A DNA stretch of 64,000 nt from Panulirus ornatus (taxonomy: Eukaryota > Arthropoda > Malacostraca > Decapoda > Palinuridae), in the NCBI RefSeq assembly GCF_036320965.1, contig NC_092265.1, positions 2,748,501-2,812,500 on the forward strand, written 5' to 3'. Of the stretch, positions 1 through 14,029 are shown piece by piece (the stretch's first letter is position 1; each line of letters starts with the position of its first letter). The position numbers were made by a program, and so were the translations under genes. The notes below the pieces were generated by a model. The model saw nothing but the letters and a program-made list of their open reading frames with translations, made no database searches and was not told where the DNA came from.

Positions 1-217
1 GTGGCCCAAATGCCCTGTATCTCCTACGGTCTAAGTCGAGTCCGCCTGTATCTTTGACAATCCGGGCCGTGTTTCCTGTGTATTACACAATCTCAGTCAA
101 GTTATCGCCACGTATGTAACGCGACCTGAGCCGGACCCCCTCGGTAACTTACCCCACTTCGGCCGAGCCCTCGTTAATCTTACACAATAACGATCAAGCT
201 TCCCCCGTGTATCTTAC
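1..217. repeat. Degenerate ~30-bp tandem array, left flank of the 31-bp array
   Basis: The phrases 'tatcttacacaatc', 'cggccgagccc' and 'gtattacacaatctc' recur at roughly 30-base spacing and resemble the unit of the perfect array that follows. I read this as an old, diverged part of the same minisatellite. It touches the window edge, so its true start is not visible. Alignment of successive 30-base blocks would confirm or reject the periodicity. Confidence 0.55.
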
Positions 218-465
218 AGAAGCTTGGCCGGGCAACCATATAACTCACAGAAGCTTGGCCGGGCAACCATATAACTCACAGAAGCTTGGCCGGGCAACCA
301 TATAACTCACAGAAGCTTGGCCGGGCAACCATATAACTCACAGAAGCTTGGCCGGGCAACCATATAACTCACAGAAGCTTGGCCGGGCAACCATATAACT
401 CACAGAAGCTTGGCCGGGCAACCATATAACTCACAGAAGCTTGGCCGGGCAACCATATAACTCAC
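218..465. repeat. Perfect 31-bp minisatellite, 8 identical copies
   Basis: Eight head-to-tail copies of a 31-bp unit start at 218 and recur every 31 bases (last start 435). Each contains AGAAGCTTGGCCGGGCAACC followed by ATATAACTCAC, and I see no mismatch between copies. Every unit carries an AAGCTT (HindIII) and a TGGCC motif. Perfect identity inside diverged flanks indicates recent amplification, or collapse or expansion during assembly. Confidence 0.97.
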
Positions 466-612
466 AAGGTTTTGGCCAAACCTCTTAAACCTCATACAAT
501 CTTGACCAAACTTCTCGTATGTTTTGAACAATCTGTGTCGAGCATCTTATACAATCTTGGCCAAATCCTCCCTGACACAATCTTGGCCAGGCCCCTCTTT
601 GTCTTACAGTCT
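466..612. repeat. Degenerate ~30-bp tandem array, right flank
   Basis: Variants of 'acaatcttggccaaa' recur at about 466-500, 500-530, 550-575 and 575-600, matching the AGCTTGGCCGGGC part of the perfect unit with substitutions. This is the older right-hand continuation of the minisatellite. Short open frames across it are periodicity effects. Confidence 0.6.
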
Positions 613-1542
613 AGACATAAATTTACGAATCCCATACCGACTCCTATGGCCTCCTCCCTCGATCTTCCGGACTACGGCGCCAACTGAAACCATCATCCCT
701 CTTGCCTGACACAATAAAGTCTTGCTCTTCCTCCTCTCACTGTGAATCTGAGCGGGTCGCTGTTGCTTCTCACATGATCTCTCGAGATCTCTTGAGGGAT
801 CGTGGGTCCAGCCTACCCCCGCAGCTCTGTGATTCCAGGCTAAAGACATGCAGGATTTGCACCTAAGTATCCCCACTTTCCCCCCCTCCTCCCGCCATAT
901 CCTACAGAAATCCGTGCCGAATCTGGCTCCGTCTGGCAAGACGCCTCTGGATCTCACGGACTTTATGACCGGGGGTTCCTGGGGGCCGACACCTCAATGC
1001 ATCTCGCAGGATTCTGAACCAAATCCTCGACCGGGATCTCGGGAATCCTCGGAGGAGCCCCGAATATCCTAGGGTTTACGCCGATATAATTGGAGGATCA
1101 TAATCTAATGCTCGGGTTCCCCAACACGACGGAGTTACTTACGGGCTCCACCCACTCCACCACTCCTTTGTTGAGCCAACCCATTTTTTGTGAGGTCCTC
1201 CTTGAAGTCCTTCCCCCTCCCCCCCCCACACCTCACCCCCTCCTCCCCCACTCCCCACCCCTCTTCCCCAATCACCACCCTCCCTAAATGTAAACCTTCT
1301 CAGAGCGGACACCTCTGTTATGCGGCGGGCGGGGGGTTGTGGAGTCGAAGGGGATGTGATGAAGTCGCTCATGTAATTTGTTTCCTACATTGCATGGCGG
1401 AGTCCTGGGTCATGCCAGAGGGTGGTCAAGTAACGAGTGAGCCTCTGTTAGTACGTCTGTGGTGCAGTGTAACAAGCAGGTCTGTGATTTGAAGTGTCCA
1501 TCTGCATGTGATATTTACGTTACGAAGAAGCTCGGTCTGTGA
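613..1542. other. No gene seen; C-rich patch
   Basis: Mixed sequence without a convincing coding frame. Positions 1208-1285 are a strongly C-rich, pyrimidine-rich patch (CCCCTCCCCC runs). An AATAAA hexamer occurs near 711 but nothing upstream looks like a gene. Confidence 0.5.
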
Positions 1543-2352
1543 GCTGGTAACCTTGTAGCTGGTGACCGTGTTGTTAGTTTCCTTGTAGCTGGTAACCTTG
1601 TAGTTGGTAACGCTGGTATCCTTGTAGCTGGTAACCTTGTAGCTGGTAACCTTGTAGCTGTATCCTTCTAGCTGGTAACCTTGTAGCTTGATATCTTGTC
1701 GCTGGTAACCTTGTAGCTGTATCTTTCTAGCTGGTAACCGTGTAGCTGGTAACCTTGTAGCTTGGTAACCTTGTAGCTTGGTAACCTTGTAGTTATATCC
1801 TTGTAGCTGATAACCTTGTAGCTGGTAACCTTGTAGCTTGGTAACCTTGTAGCTTGGTAACCTTGTAGCTTGGTAACCTTGTAGTTATATCCTTGTAGCT
1901 GGTAACCTTGTAGCTGGTAACCTTGTAGCTTGGTAACCTTGTAGCTTGGGAACCTTGTAGCTTGGTAACCTTGTAGCTTGGTAACCTTGTAGTTATATCC
2001 TTGTAGCTGGTAACCTTGTAGCTGGTAACCTTGTAGCTGGTAAACTTGTAGCTTGGTAACCTTGTAGCTTGGTAACCTTGTAGCTTGGGAACCTTGTAGC
2101 TTGTAAACCTTGTAGCTTGGTATCCTTGTAGCTTGGTAACCTTGTAGCTTGGTAACCTTGTAGCTTGGTATCCTTGTAGCTTGGTAACCTTGTAGCTTGG
2201 TAACCTTGTAGCTTGGTAACCTTGTAGCTTGGTAACCTTGTAGCTTGGTATCCTTGTAGCTTGGTAGCCTTGTAGCTGGTAACCTTGTAGCTTGGTAACC
2301 TTGTAGCTTGGTATCCATGTAGCTTGGTAACCTTGTAGCTGGTAACCTTGTA
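1543..2352. repeat. Large 15/16-bp minisatellite with variant units
   Basis: About fifty units built on CTGGTAACCTTGTAG (15 bp) and CTTGGTAACCTTGTAG (16 bp), with shorter variants containing GTTATATCCTTGTAG. The GTTATATCC variant recurs near 1791, 1883 and 1991, so blocks of six to seven units have themselves been duplicated. The minus strand is open for 300 codons (1668-2570) with a 16-residue peptide periodicity such as KLQGYQATRLPSYK. That is expected because 3 x 16 bp restores the frame and the unit has few stop codons. I do not regard it as a gene. Confidence 0.95.
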
Positions 2353-2671
2353 ATGCCAGAGTTGATGTTTAACATAGCATCCTTGTATCTCGGATATTTA
2401 GAATGCACTGAGTAAACCTGCAATGTGAAGGATGACCAACTGAATTCAATGCATGTATATGTTTTCCTCGGGTTTGCTTCTACTATCGTTGGTGTGATGA
2501 GGGAAGCAGTCGCTAGCATAGACCTCTTCATTGCGAGTATGTTGGTCACCAAAGGCGTATGTGAGTACATAAATGAAAATTACTGAAGCCACCAACTGTA
2601 GTGTGTACGGTGGGTTTGGAGAACTAACCCCTTCAAGCTGAAGATGGGCTGCTAAAGAGTACATCTGTAAT
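2353..2671. other. No gene seen
   Basis: Ordinary-complexity sequence between two tandem repeats; no repeat or coding signal recognised. Confidence 0.5.
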
Positions 2672-2769
2672 GTACAGTAGTACTCACCATACGTGCGTAT
2701 CGTGCTTAACATGTGATAATGTACAGTAGTACTCACCATACGTGCGTATCGTGCTTAACATGTGATAAT
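2672..2769. repeat. Perfect 49-bp tandem duplication
   Basis: Two adjacent copies of a 49-bp segment beginning GTACAGTAGTACTCACCATA start at 2672 and 2721 and are identical as far as I can see. A two-copy, perfect, medium-length duplication suggests a recent slippage or unequal-exchange event. Confidence 0.95.
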
Positions 2770-5347
<2,578 letters not shown>

Positions 5348-5619
5348 AGGGAAGGTACTGCAGAGATACTGAGTCTTCAAGAACACCATGTAACGTACCG
5401 AAAATAAGACAGACAAAACTATATGACTGTCCAGCGCGGAAGCTAGAGCGATAATTCAGTGTACTGCACCAGGACACAATAGAAACATGCATGGAACAGC
5501 TACAGAAACATTTAAAAGAATACCAGACATGTGGTTGAAATCAGTTTTAGATGAACCAAGAACGAATAATGTAAAGCAGGTAGCAGCTGAGAACAATAGA
5601 AGTATTCATTTATATACAT

Positions 5620-5990
5620 TATACTTGAATGCTGTTTCTCGTTAGCGAGGTAGCGTCGGGAACGGAGGATAAGATGGCCTCATTAGTCCACACCCATTCT
5701 CTAGCTGTTATGTGTATTGCACTGAAACCACAGCCCTCTGTCCATAACTATGCCCCACAGACCTTTCCGTGTTTTCACGGCCTCTCCATATGTCCTGGTT
5801 CAGTCCATTCAAAGTATGTCATCCCCTGTATACCACTTCGCTCCATTTCGCTCTATCTCTTCCACGCCCAACACCCTTATGTATGTCCAGGCTCTGAGTC
5901 CTCAAAATCTTATTCTGTCCATCCTTCCATTTCGTTGTCCCCTCCACTTCTGACGCGTTTATCCCCTTTGTCAACCTAACTCCCCATCTA
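5620..5990 (-). mobile_element. LINE 3' fragment (same family as 19.5-21.2 kb), degenerate
   Basis: The segment matches, with many substitutions, the 3' end of the LINE at 19547-21159 in the same orientation. The conserved landmark 'gcgaggtagcg' at about 5645 corresponds to the one at 19608. Further matches are the CTCTAGCTGT, ATACCACTTCGCTCCA, TCCACTTCTGACGCGT and TTGTCAACCTAACTCC regions. It lacks the reverse transcriptase core and has no poly(T) flank on the 3' side, so it is an old truncated copy. Confidence 0.75.
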
Positions 5991-7049
5991 GCTCTCACGC
6001 CACAATTAACTCCAATTTAAAACGTCTTATGACTAATGATATAGATTTGGAAAGCACTCCCACCATTGTATATTCAACCTGTGCTCTAGAAAGAAATGTT
6101 GTGAATCGTAGTTGATCGCAGGTTACTCTAGGGGAAAAAATATATGGGCACTTTAGATATGAAAGTTTAATGACAGATCTGATGTGTGAAGCATTTCTGC
6201 CAACATAACAACCTCAGGTTGACTGACCAGGTCAAGTTAGACTCTCCAACCTCCGGGTGACCTGAAATCATCTCAGCATGGCCTGGCTAGGTGCGCCCAT
6301 TTATACATGCCTCTGACGTAACCACTTGTTGTTCCTCTCAAAAATATACAAAAAAATCTCGCAAATCTTTTCCCCGTGGCTTTGTACAATAGAGCGGAGC
6401 AGTCAGTGATATTCGGTACTTCGGAAAGTACTGAGATGACTTCAGAGCGCCAGGAACACCTTCAGACATCAGTGTTGTTATGAGATCACTTAAGAACTTC
6501 AGCAATGTTGTTATACGATAGCTGTAGAACTTCAGAACGTCACGAGCTTCAGCTGAAGTACGGATATGCGATGATGTGGAGTTGATGTGCAGGTGACTGC
6601 GAGCGAGATCCATCCCGTACCTGAGCACCAGCCTGAGGGAAGATCAGGAGCAGAGTGAGTGTGCAGCAGCCTTCATCAGTGTGGAGACGAAGCGGACTGG
6701 CCCTCCCGCTGGGAGCCAACCTGACTGCACCACATCTTGTGGAATACCTGCCCGAGTGAAGGTCTCCGATGACGTGAGCGCGATTGCTCTTACGTGCATC
6801 TGTCTGTGGGCGTGTGTGTCCCAGTTTGGCTGGCTATATACGCGTGCTTGTATAGAGCATGAAGATCTGGATTGTCTGTCTCCTAGTGTTTTAGAGATTT
6901 CTTGGTGTATTATCTGCTTCCTGTTGGGGTTCGTTGCCAATTCTAGCATGAGGGAAACAATTACCTGATGAAATGTACAGTGTTATGAGCTGAACTTTAG
7001 GTGATGATCATTTACGGTACGTGGTACGTGTGTGTGGGAGTCCCACCAG

Positions 7050-7055
<6 letters not shown>
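5991..7055. other. No gene seen
   Basis: Moderate-complexity sequence. Near 6430-6560 short phrases such as 'gaacttcag' recur, hinting at a decayed tandem repeat, but I cannot define a unit. Confidence 0.4.

Positions 7056-7094
<39 letters not shown>
7056..7094. repeat. (CT)n microsatellite
   Basis: Uninterrupted CT run of about 39 bp immediately before a foldback-like repeat copy. Confidence 0.98.
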
Positions 7095-7095
<1 letters not shown>

Positions 7096-7109
7096 ATAGT
7101 CGTTAACCC

Positions 7110-7320
7110 CTTCATCTTAACGATACGACCCTTGAGCCCGATGGTACAATCCTCGAGTAGGATGGTGCTGCCCTTAGTAATAAGACCCTTGAAGGACAAG
7201 GTCAGAGGAGGAGAGTGGGGAGGGACTGGCTATCGTACAAATAGGGTTGAGCCTCGTGCTCAAGGACCATAATGTCTTGCTCAATGACCAAACCGTCGTG
7301 CTCGAGGAATTAAATGTTCT
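7110..7320. repeat. Foldback-like family copy: forward modules, then reverse modules
   Basis: The left part contains forward modules (ACGACCCTTGAGCCCGATGG near 7125, AAGACCCTTGAAGGACAAGG near 7184). The right part contains reverse-complement modules (CTCGTGCTCAAGGACCAT near 7253 and CCGTCGTGCTCGAGG near 7290). About 60 bases of purine-rich sequence separate them. The arrangement of opposed arms is shared with the copies at 23.5, 41.3 and 56.1 kb. No transposase frame is present. Confidence 0.65.
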
Positions 7321-8009
<689 letters not shown>

Positions 8010-8135
8010 GTAGATGTGAGACCTGCTGTGTGACTATGAATATAAGTCACGGTTCTCCACACATTATTTTCTGCCATATGGACAAAAGTGGATCGTCTTC
8101 CCAAGGATTTAAACTCTGTTTCCATGATATTGAGC

Positions 8136-8138
<3 letters not shown>

Positions 8139-8211
<73 letters not shown>
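8139..8211. repeat. (CT)n microsatellite
   Basis: Uninterrupted CT run of about 73 bp; a second short CT run follows at 8293-8308. Confidence 0.99.
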
Positions 8212-8214
<3 letters not shown>

Positions 8215-8473
8215 GAAAATCTGACTACACATAGAGAACTGTGTGTTTACCATTGCTGTCTCTAACTCCCTAATCCCACTTCTTTTTTTTTTCTCTCTCT
8301 CTCTCTCCTACCCGCTAAATTTCGCAGTGGTGAGACAGGTTTGACCAGTCCGCCTTTCGCACACGGTCCGCTTTCACTGATGATATTTCAGGCTAAATGA
8401 TGCCCATTCAGGACCTGTCGTATGATGACTGAGTCTCGCCAGTGCTGAGCGTATAGGACTCAGGTCATGTAAA

Positions 8474-8477
<4 letters not shown>

Positions 8478-8542
<65 letters not shown>
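8478..8542. repeat. (GA)n microsatellite
   Basis: Uninterrupted GA run of about 65 bp, opposite strand sense to the neighbouring CT runs. Confidence 0.99.
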
Positions 8543-8545
<3 letters not shown>

Positions 8546-8781
8546 TCAACATATCATTATTCTTCCGATCATACTTTATCAAACTACCCTGGCCACATTT
8601 ACGCTAAGAATGTTCCAAGTCATTCACATTCATGGTATATCTGGCTGCCTTTAACCTCAGGTGACTCCAGGATCAAGTTATGTAAACAGGAAGAATTATC
8701 CTCCGAACTTCACACAGTAACATCTGTCCTTACTTTTATCTGCGATTCTCGGGAAGGTGGTGCTTTGTAACATGACTTGTT

Positions 8782-8784
<3 letters not shown>

Positions 8785-8861
<77 letters not shown>
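8785..8861. repeat. (AT)n microsatellite
   Basis: Uninterrupted TA run of about 77 bp. Confidence 0.99.
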
Positions 8862-8863
<2 letters not shown>

Positions 8864-9217
8864 CCTACACACCTGAGTTCATCAGCAGACGGGATGTACA
8901 TGATTTCTCTAACATATGTGATTGTGTCACACACACTAGACTGCAGACCTCCAGTGTTTCCAAACGCAGAGTTTTCATCGTATTATCATATATGAGAACG
9001 ATCCGGGTGCTTGACCTTCCCTTTCTTCGACACAGTTGCACGTGAGAGTTTGAGTGTTCCACTTAACGAGGTTGCACTCCCAGCAGGAGCAGGGGAATGG
9101 TGGACTCCTTTGGAGCGAGAAAGTTTTTAAACGAGACATTGATAAAGCCTCGCCGAAGGTAACGTCCTCTGCTGATTTTTAAGAACTTCCAGATGGAGTC
9201 CAGAAACACCTATGTTA

Positions 9218-9220
<3 letters not shown>
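8862..9220. other. No gene seen
   Basis: Ordinary-complexity sequence between two microsatellites; nothing recognised. Confidence 0.5.
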
Positions 9221-9252
<32 letters not shown>

Positions 9253-9268
9253 GTTATTATTATTATTT
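9221..9268. repeat. (TTA)n trinucleotide run, imperfect
   Basis: TTA repeats with a single TTG interruption near 9252. Confidence 0.95.
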
Positions 9269-9279
9269 TCATTATCAAG

Positions 9280-9350
9280 TCATGGTCCTGGTTGTCATTC
9301 CCTTGGGTGGTACGGCTGTGCTCCAGGGTCGTACCGTCGTAGTCACATAG
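9280..9350. repeat. Foldback-like family, partial copy (core plus right arm)
   Basis: A core-like 'catggtcctgg' is followed by reverse-type modules (TGGTACGGCTGTGCTCCAG, GGTCGTACCGTCGTAG). It resembles the right half of the 23.5-kb copy; the left arm is missing, replaced by the TTA run. Confidence 0.5.
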
Positions 9351-9526
9351 TAGATATATGAATAAGGAAACATAGAACTAAAGACAAGTGGATTCTGCCA
9401 CCGGCACACTTCGTCCTGGTAGGATCAGCACCAGGAACCTGGCTTCACAGAGGCAACAAGCATGTTAGTCAGGTACATCCTCCCTGCCATTACATACCTG
9501 GGAAATGTCCAGAGAACACTGGAGTC

Positions 9527-9800
9527 AAGGGTTCGAATTACTCGTTTCTTGTTATCACGTACGACTCCTCAGGATAGTATGAAGCGCGTGGGTCGTATTT
9601 CGCGTTCAGTGTTATCAAGCACGACATCGTAAGATATCATGAGGCGCGTGGGCTCCACTCACTGTCGCTCGATTCCACATGAAAGACCGTACGATAGTTG
9701 TGAGTGAGCGTGTTCGAATCATTGCTTCAAGCATCACGTGTCAGAGGCTTGGATGATATGAGACATGAGGCTTCGAATCACACTCAACTGCCACTCCACT
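9527..9800. repeat. Degenerate ~60-bp tandem repeat
   Basis: Four to five diverged units can be lined up, starting near 9527, 9590, 9650, 9710 and 9770. They share 'ttcgaatcac', 'tatcacgtacgac' and 'gatatgatgaggcgcgtg'-like blocks. Divergence is high, so the array is old. Self dot-plot would test it. Confidence 0.6.
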
Positions 9801-9985
9801 CGATACTTTGGCTTGTACAAATGTTTCACTCCTCTCCAACACCTCAAGTAGCTGTCATTTCATCTCAACGAACCCACCAGGACTCTGGTGTTGATTACAA
9901 CGAACGGTCTTGGCTGTCATCCGCTGTTTTGTACAATGGAGCAATAAATGCGTTGTTGTTATTCATCACAAAGTCTATGTATTCA

Positions 9986-10101
<116 letters not shown>

Positions 10102-10250
10102 TGGAAAGCAGGTGCTTACGTCTCTACATGACAGAAGAGTAAGTTAGTTTACATGTAGTGTGAGGACAACTAGTGACGTTTATTGCTGTGAACAGGAAAT
10201 ATATTTCATTCTTGTATATGTAGTAGAGACACACAAGCACACATCCTAGA

Positions 10251-10260
<10 letters not shown>

Positions 10261-10292
<32 letters not shown>
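10261..10292. repeat. (CA)n microsatellite
   Basis: CA run of about 32 bp, preceded by looser ACACA-rich sequence from 10230. Confidence 0.97.
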
Positions 10293-10293
<1 letters not shown>

Positions 10294-10811
10294 AGGCAAG
10301 GTGGATCCAAAGCATTACCCACACTACAAGCGTCCGAGGATAAGCAATTAACAGCTGCCCCAACATTACCCAGTATTCGTGTGCTGTTCAAGCGGCACAA
10401 GCTCCTGCCATAAATATCTCGTGTGAGGCAGAGCAGCGTACCTCTTCACTTCCGTCTGAACGAGAGACCCGAACAATCCAACAACCTGCGTGAGCCCTTC
10501 ACTGGCCGGTGGGGGGCTGGCTCATCTACATTGTAATTACGCCCGCGTAGAGTCGACTGTAGTTTTAATTGGTCGTGTTTGCTTCTTAACTTTATGCAAG
10601 CATTGTTGCCATGTTCCTCTTTTTTTTTTTCTTCTTATCATCCTCCCTTGGCCGATCATGCATAAACATTACCAAGCAGCGATCCCCCAGGGTGTATTAC
10701 CTCCCTCAGACGTAACTCATCGAGGTACCTTCAAGCAAACACCTGCTGCTTGCCACTCTTGTTTGGGGGTGGTGTGGGGGATAGGCACCATCTTCGTCCT
10801 CCTTCTTCCCG
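10293..10811. other. No gene seen
   Basis: Ordinary-complexity sequence with a T-rich patch near 10620-10635; the open plus frame from 10490 runs into the TCC repeat and shows no domain. Confidence 0.5.
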
Positions 10812-10853
10812 CCTCCTCCTCCTCCTCCTCCTCCTCCTCCTCCTCCTCCTCCT
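10812..10853. repeat. (CCT)n trinucleotide repeat
   Basis: Fourteen CCT units (poly-Ser in one plus frame). No flanking coding evidence. Confidence 0.97.
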
Positions 10854-11778
10854 GTTCTGAGGGAAGATGCGGCAGCCAAAGTGCAGCAGTCAGATGTAGC
10901 TTGTTTCCAGATGAGTCGTCATATCTTTACAGATAGCTTAGCCACTTAAAGTGGCTCGTTTACACGTGCCTCACTGGCCCCTGGGCTCGTTTGCCGCTGG
11001 GTAATTGACACGGATTTGCCAGTAAATAACGAAGGACTGGCTTGGTTAACAGCTGTGTGATTATCGTCCTGATTTGTCCATTTTTGGACAAATCACAACC
11101 GATGTGTTTAATGCAGGATGACCGACCTGACCAGGAGACGAGGTCCCTCGCTGGGTCACGGACGCACGTACGTACAGAGGCACGGACGAGGTCTCGTCTA
11201 CAGTCTACAGCAAAGATCATATGATAAGGACATGTGTAACGAGATGATGATCCATAAAGCGAACTTTTACAACCAGAGACCTCGAGGCGGAGCCCCCGTT
11301 AGCCACTAATGTGGCATGCGTCTGGAATTACAGTCGTCGGCCGGGTTTGGATATGTCTTCAAGTTAAGCGCATTTCCTTTAATACTTCTTTTACACTTAG
11401 GAATTAGGGGGTTTCAGTGATTTCTTTTCTATTATTATATGTCCGAATGTTATCAGCCTTTCCCTAGTCCACAGGAAAGTGAGTGTCGTCACGGTCAACT
11501 TGGCAGTCCTCTGGTCTAACTGGGTCATTTAACGTTTTCATGAAGGGGGTTTGGCTGAAGGCTTGGTTTGTGGGATCCCATGGCATTCTTAGTTTATCAT
11601 CACTACCATCAGCTAACCAACTGTGTGTTTTTTGTATTACCTTATATTCTTTTCGTTTTTGTACCCATATGTATATATTTATATATATTTGTATATATAA
11701 CTCTTAATGACCTGTGGACGTGGCCAGCTTCTTGAGTGCTGCAGGAGCAGATAGACAGACAGGCAACAGAGACTTAGA
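10854..11778. other. No gene seen; 3' part matches a ~40-base dispersed motif
   Basis: Mostly ordinary sequence. Positions 11709-11749 (around 'tggacgtggcc' and 'gagtgctgcaggagc') resemble 12636-12665, so a short dispersed repeat is present there. Confidence 0.5.
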
Positions 11779-11826
11779 CAGATAGATAGATAGGTAAATA
11801 GATAGATAGATAAATAGATAGATAGA
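11779..11826. repeat. (GATA)n tetranucleotide repeat, imperfect
   Basis: GATA units with several interruptions (GGTAAATA, GATAAATA). Confidence 0.9.
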
Positions 11827-11908
11827 GAAACGAATAGATAGACTGAAAAGGAGATACTGAAACATCATGAAAGATTTTATAACTCGTTAAGTATAAGTAA
11901 CAAGAAAA

Positions 11909-11910
<2 letters not shown>

Positions 11911-11967
<57 letters not shown>
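11911..11967. repeat. (GT)n microsatellite
   Basis: Uninterrupted GT run of about 57 bp. Confidence 0.99.
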
Positions 11968-11968
<1 letters not shown>

Positions 11969-12139
11969 CTACATTTACGTTTAAACTTCCATTTTAATTC
12001 AATTCTGTGTTTGAGGTCAGCCAGAGCCAAGGCTGTGCAGGTTTCCCCGTCATTTGTTATCGTGTTCGCGTGCAAGAAATCATCAACAATATCCGGGTTG
12101 CTGAGCACTTGTAAAGGGTTTGTTTCTGGTGTTCGTCTG

Positions 12140-12326
12140 CCTGCTTGCTTGGATAGATCTGGAGGCCATCTTCCTGCTTGCTTGGATAGACCTAGTGGCC
12201 ACCTTCCTGCTTGTTTGAGCAGATCTGGTGGCCATCTTTCTGCTTGCTTGGATAAATCTGTGGCCATCACCGTACTTGCTTGCACAAATGTGGTGGTCAT
12301 CTTTCTGCTTGCTTGCACAATCGTGC
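12140..12326. repeat. 33-bp minisatellite, ~6 diverged copies
   Basis: Units beginning CCTGCTTGCTTGGATAGA start at 12140 and 12173 and continue with increasing divergence; later copies carry GCACAAATGTGG in place of GATAGATCTGG. Because 33 is divisible by three, the minus strand reads as an 11-residue peptide repeat (SKQAGRWPPDL-like) and stays open from 12318 to 11887. It continues through the GT run, which argues against a real protein. Confidence 0.9.
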
Positions 12327-12608
12327 TTGAGAAATGTTATCACGTCTTTTAGTGGTGAATGTAAGCCAGAGTTGCAACATTCCTGTAGCATATGTGCATG
12401 TTGCAAGGTTCGTTCAGCCCGATGCATTTACATTAGACGGCTAGAGAGTGGATATGAACGGATGAGGTCTGTCTTCTTTTGTTCCTTTGCTCTGTCTCCC
12501 TGCGCTGGAAACGGAGAGCATCACCCATCACTACAACACCACAAACATCGTTTCAGCATGTCTCAAGACCCTTCATGCCTACGAGGTAACCCACAACATT
12601 ACAACACT

Positions 12609-12719
12609 GAATGACCTGTAGTCTCGACCGGTGGACGTGGCCTTCTTCCTGAGTGCTGCAGGAGCCTCATGAGGATGGAAGCGACTCCTGCACCTGGGAG
12701 GTAGGGTAGGGGTATCCAT
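12609..12719. repeat. Dispersed short repeat, second copy
   Basis: The block around 'tggacgtggccttcttc' and 'gagtgctgcaggagc' (12634-12665) matches 11712-11749 at most positions, and both copies lie just after 'aatgacctgt'. It is a short interspersed repeat that abuts the LINE fragment to its right. Whether it belongs to a larger element is not visible. Confidence 0.55.
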
Positions 12720-13293
<574 letters not shown>

Positions 13294-13331
13294 AGATAGA
13301 TAGATACACAGAGTGCACAGATAGATAGATA

Positions 13332-13729
13332 GTACATTATATTTCCCTATCTTAATGGCCTCAGTACCCGTGTCGTGTTTATTTCTGCCTGGCTCAGACA
13401 CCTGGCAGCTGAATATTTATGCCACTTCGTCGTAACCACACGATGGCAATGTGCAGGGCGCCACCTATCTCCTCCGTTTACACTGGGCATATGCCGTAAT
13501 GACGGTAATATCCCTTGATGGATTTTTATTCATGTTTTGCGTCGGTGGACGCTTGGCATGGGATGCGTGTGAGGGGATCCATCTACAACGCACTCCCGTT
13601 GCCGCCTATCGCAACGCCACATCTGCGAATCTCTTTTATGAAAAATTTGCACGTGTGTGTACCATTTGTCATGCCCCCCACACCCACCCCCACCACCACC
13701 CCCTCTCGGAAAATACTAAGAAACTTTGC

Positions 13730-13731
<2 letters not shown>
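13332..13731. other. No gene seen
   Basis: Ordinary sequence with a short CCACCACC-rich patch near 13680-13705; the open plus frames here depend on the following CT run. Confidence 0.5.

Positions 13732-13817
<86 letters not shown>
13732..13817. repeat. (CT)n microsatellite
   Basis: Uninterrupted CT run of about 86 bp. Confidence 0.99.
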
Positions 13818-13819
<2 letters not shown>

Positions 13820-13857
13820 ATATGCATCTGTCTGTATGCTGCAAATGTGTAAATACC

Positions 13858-13942
13858 TACCTTCCTTCCTATCTATCTGTCTATATATCTATCTCTGTCT
13901 TTTTATCTGTAAGTGTATCTATCTATCTGTCTATATATTTCT
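13858..13942. repeat. (CTAT)n/(CTGT)n imperfect tetranucleotide repeat
   Basis: Runs of CTATCTATCTGT with interruptions; likely a decayed GATA-type microsatellite on the opposite strand. Confidence 0.8.
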
Positions 13943-14029
13943 TTCCACTATTTGACCAGTGTCGAGCCCGGTGTTCATAGATGTGAGACGAACGATATTT
14001 GATTACTTGTAATCAAATAGTTATTTCTT

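Noticed and set aside
218..465. CRISPR-like array
   Set aside because: Units are directly adjacent and identical with no unique spacers, and the context is eukaryotic.
1668..2570. 300-codon minus-strand frame with 16-residue peptide repeats
   Set aside because: It follows the 15/16-bp minisatellite; periodic unit without stop codons explains it.
10812..10853. Poly-Ser coding repeat in a gene
   Set aside because: Trinucleotide run without any flanking protein-like frame.
11887..12318. 143-codon minus frame with QAGRWPP repeats
   Set aside because: 33-bp unit divisible by three, and the frame ends in the translated GT run.
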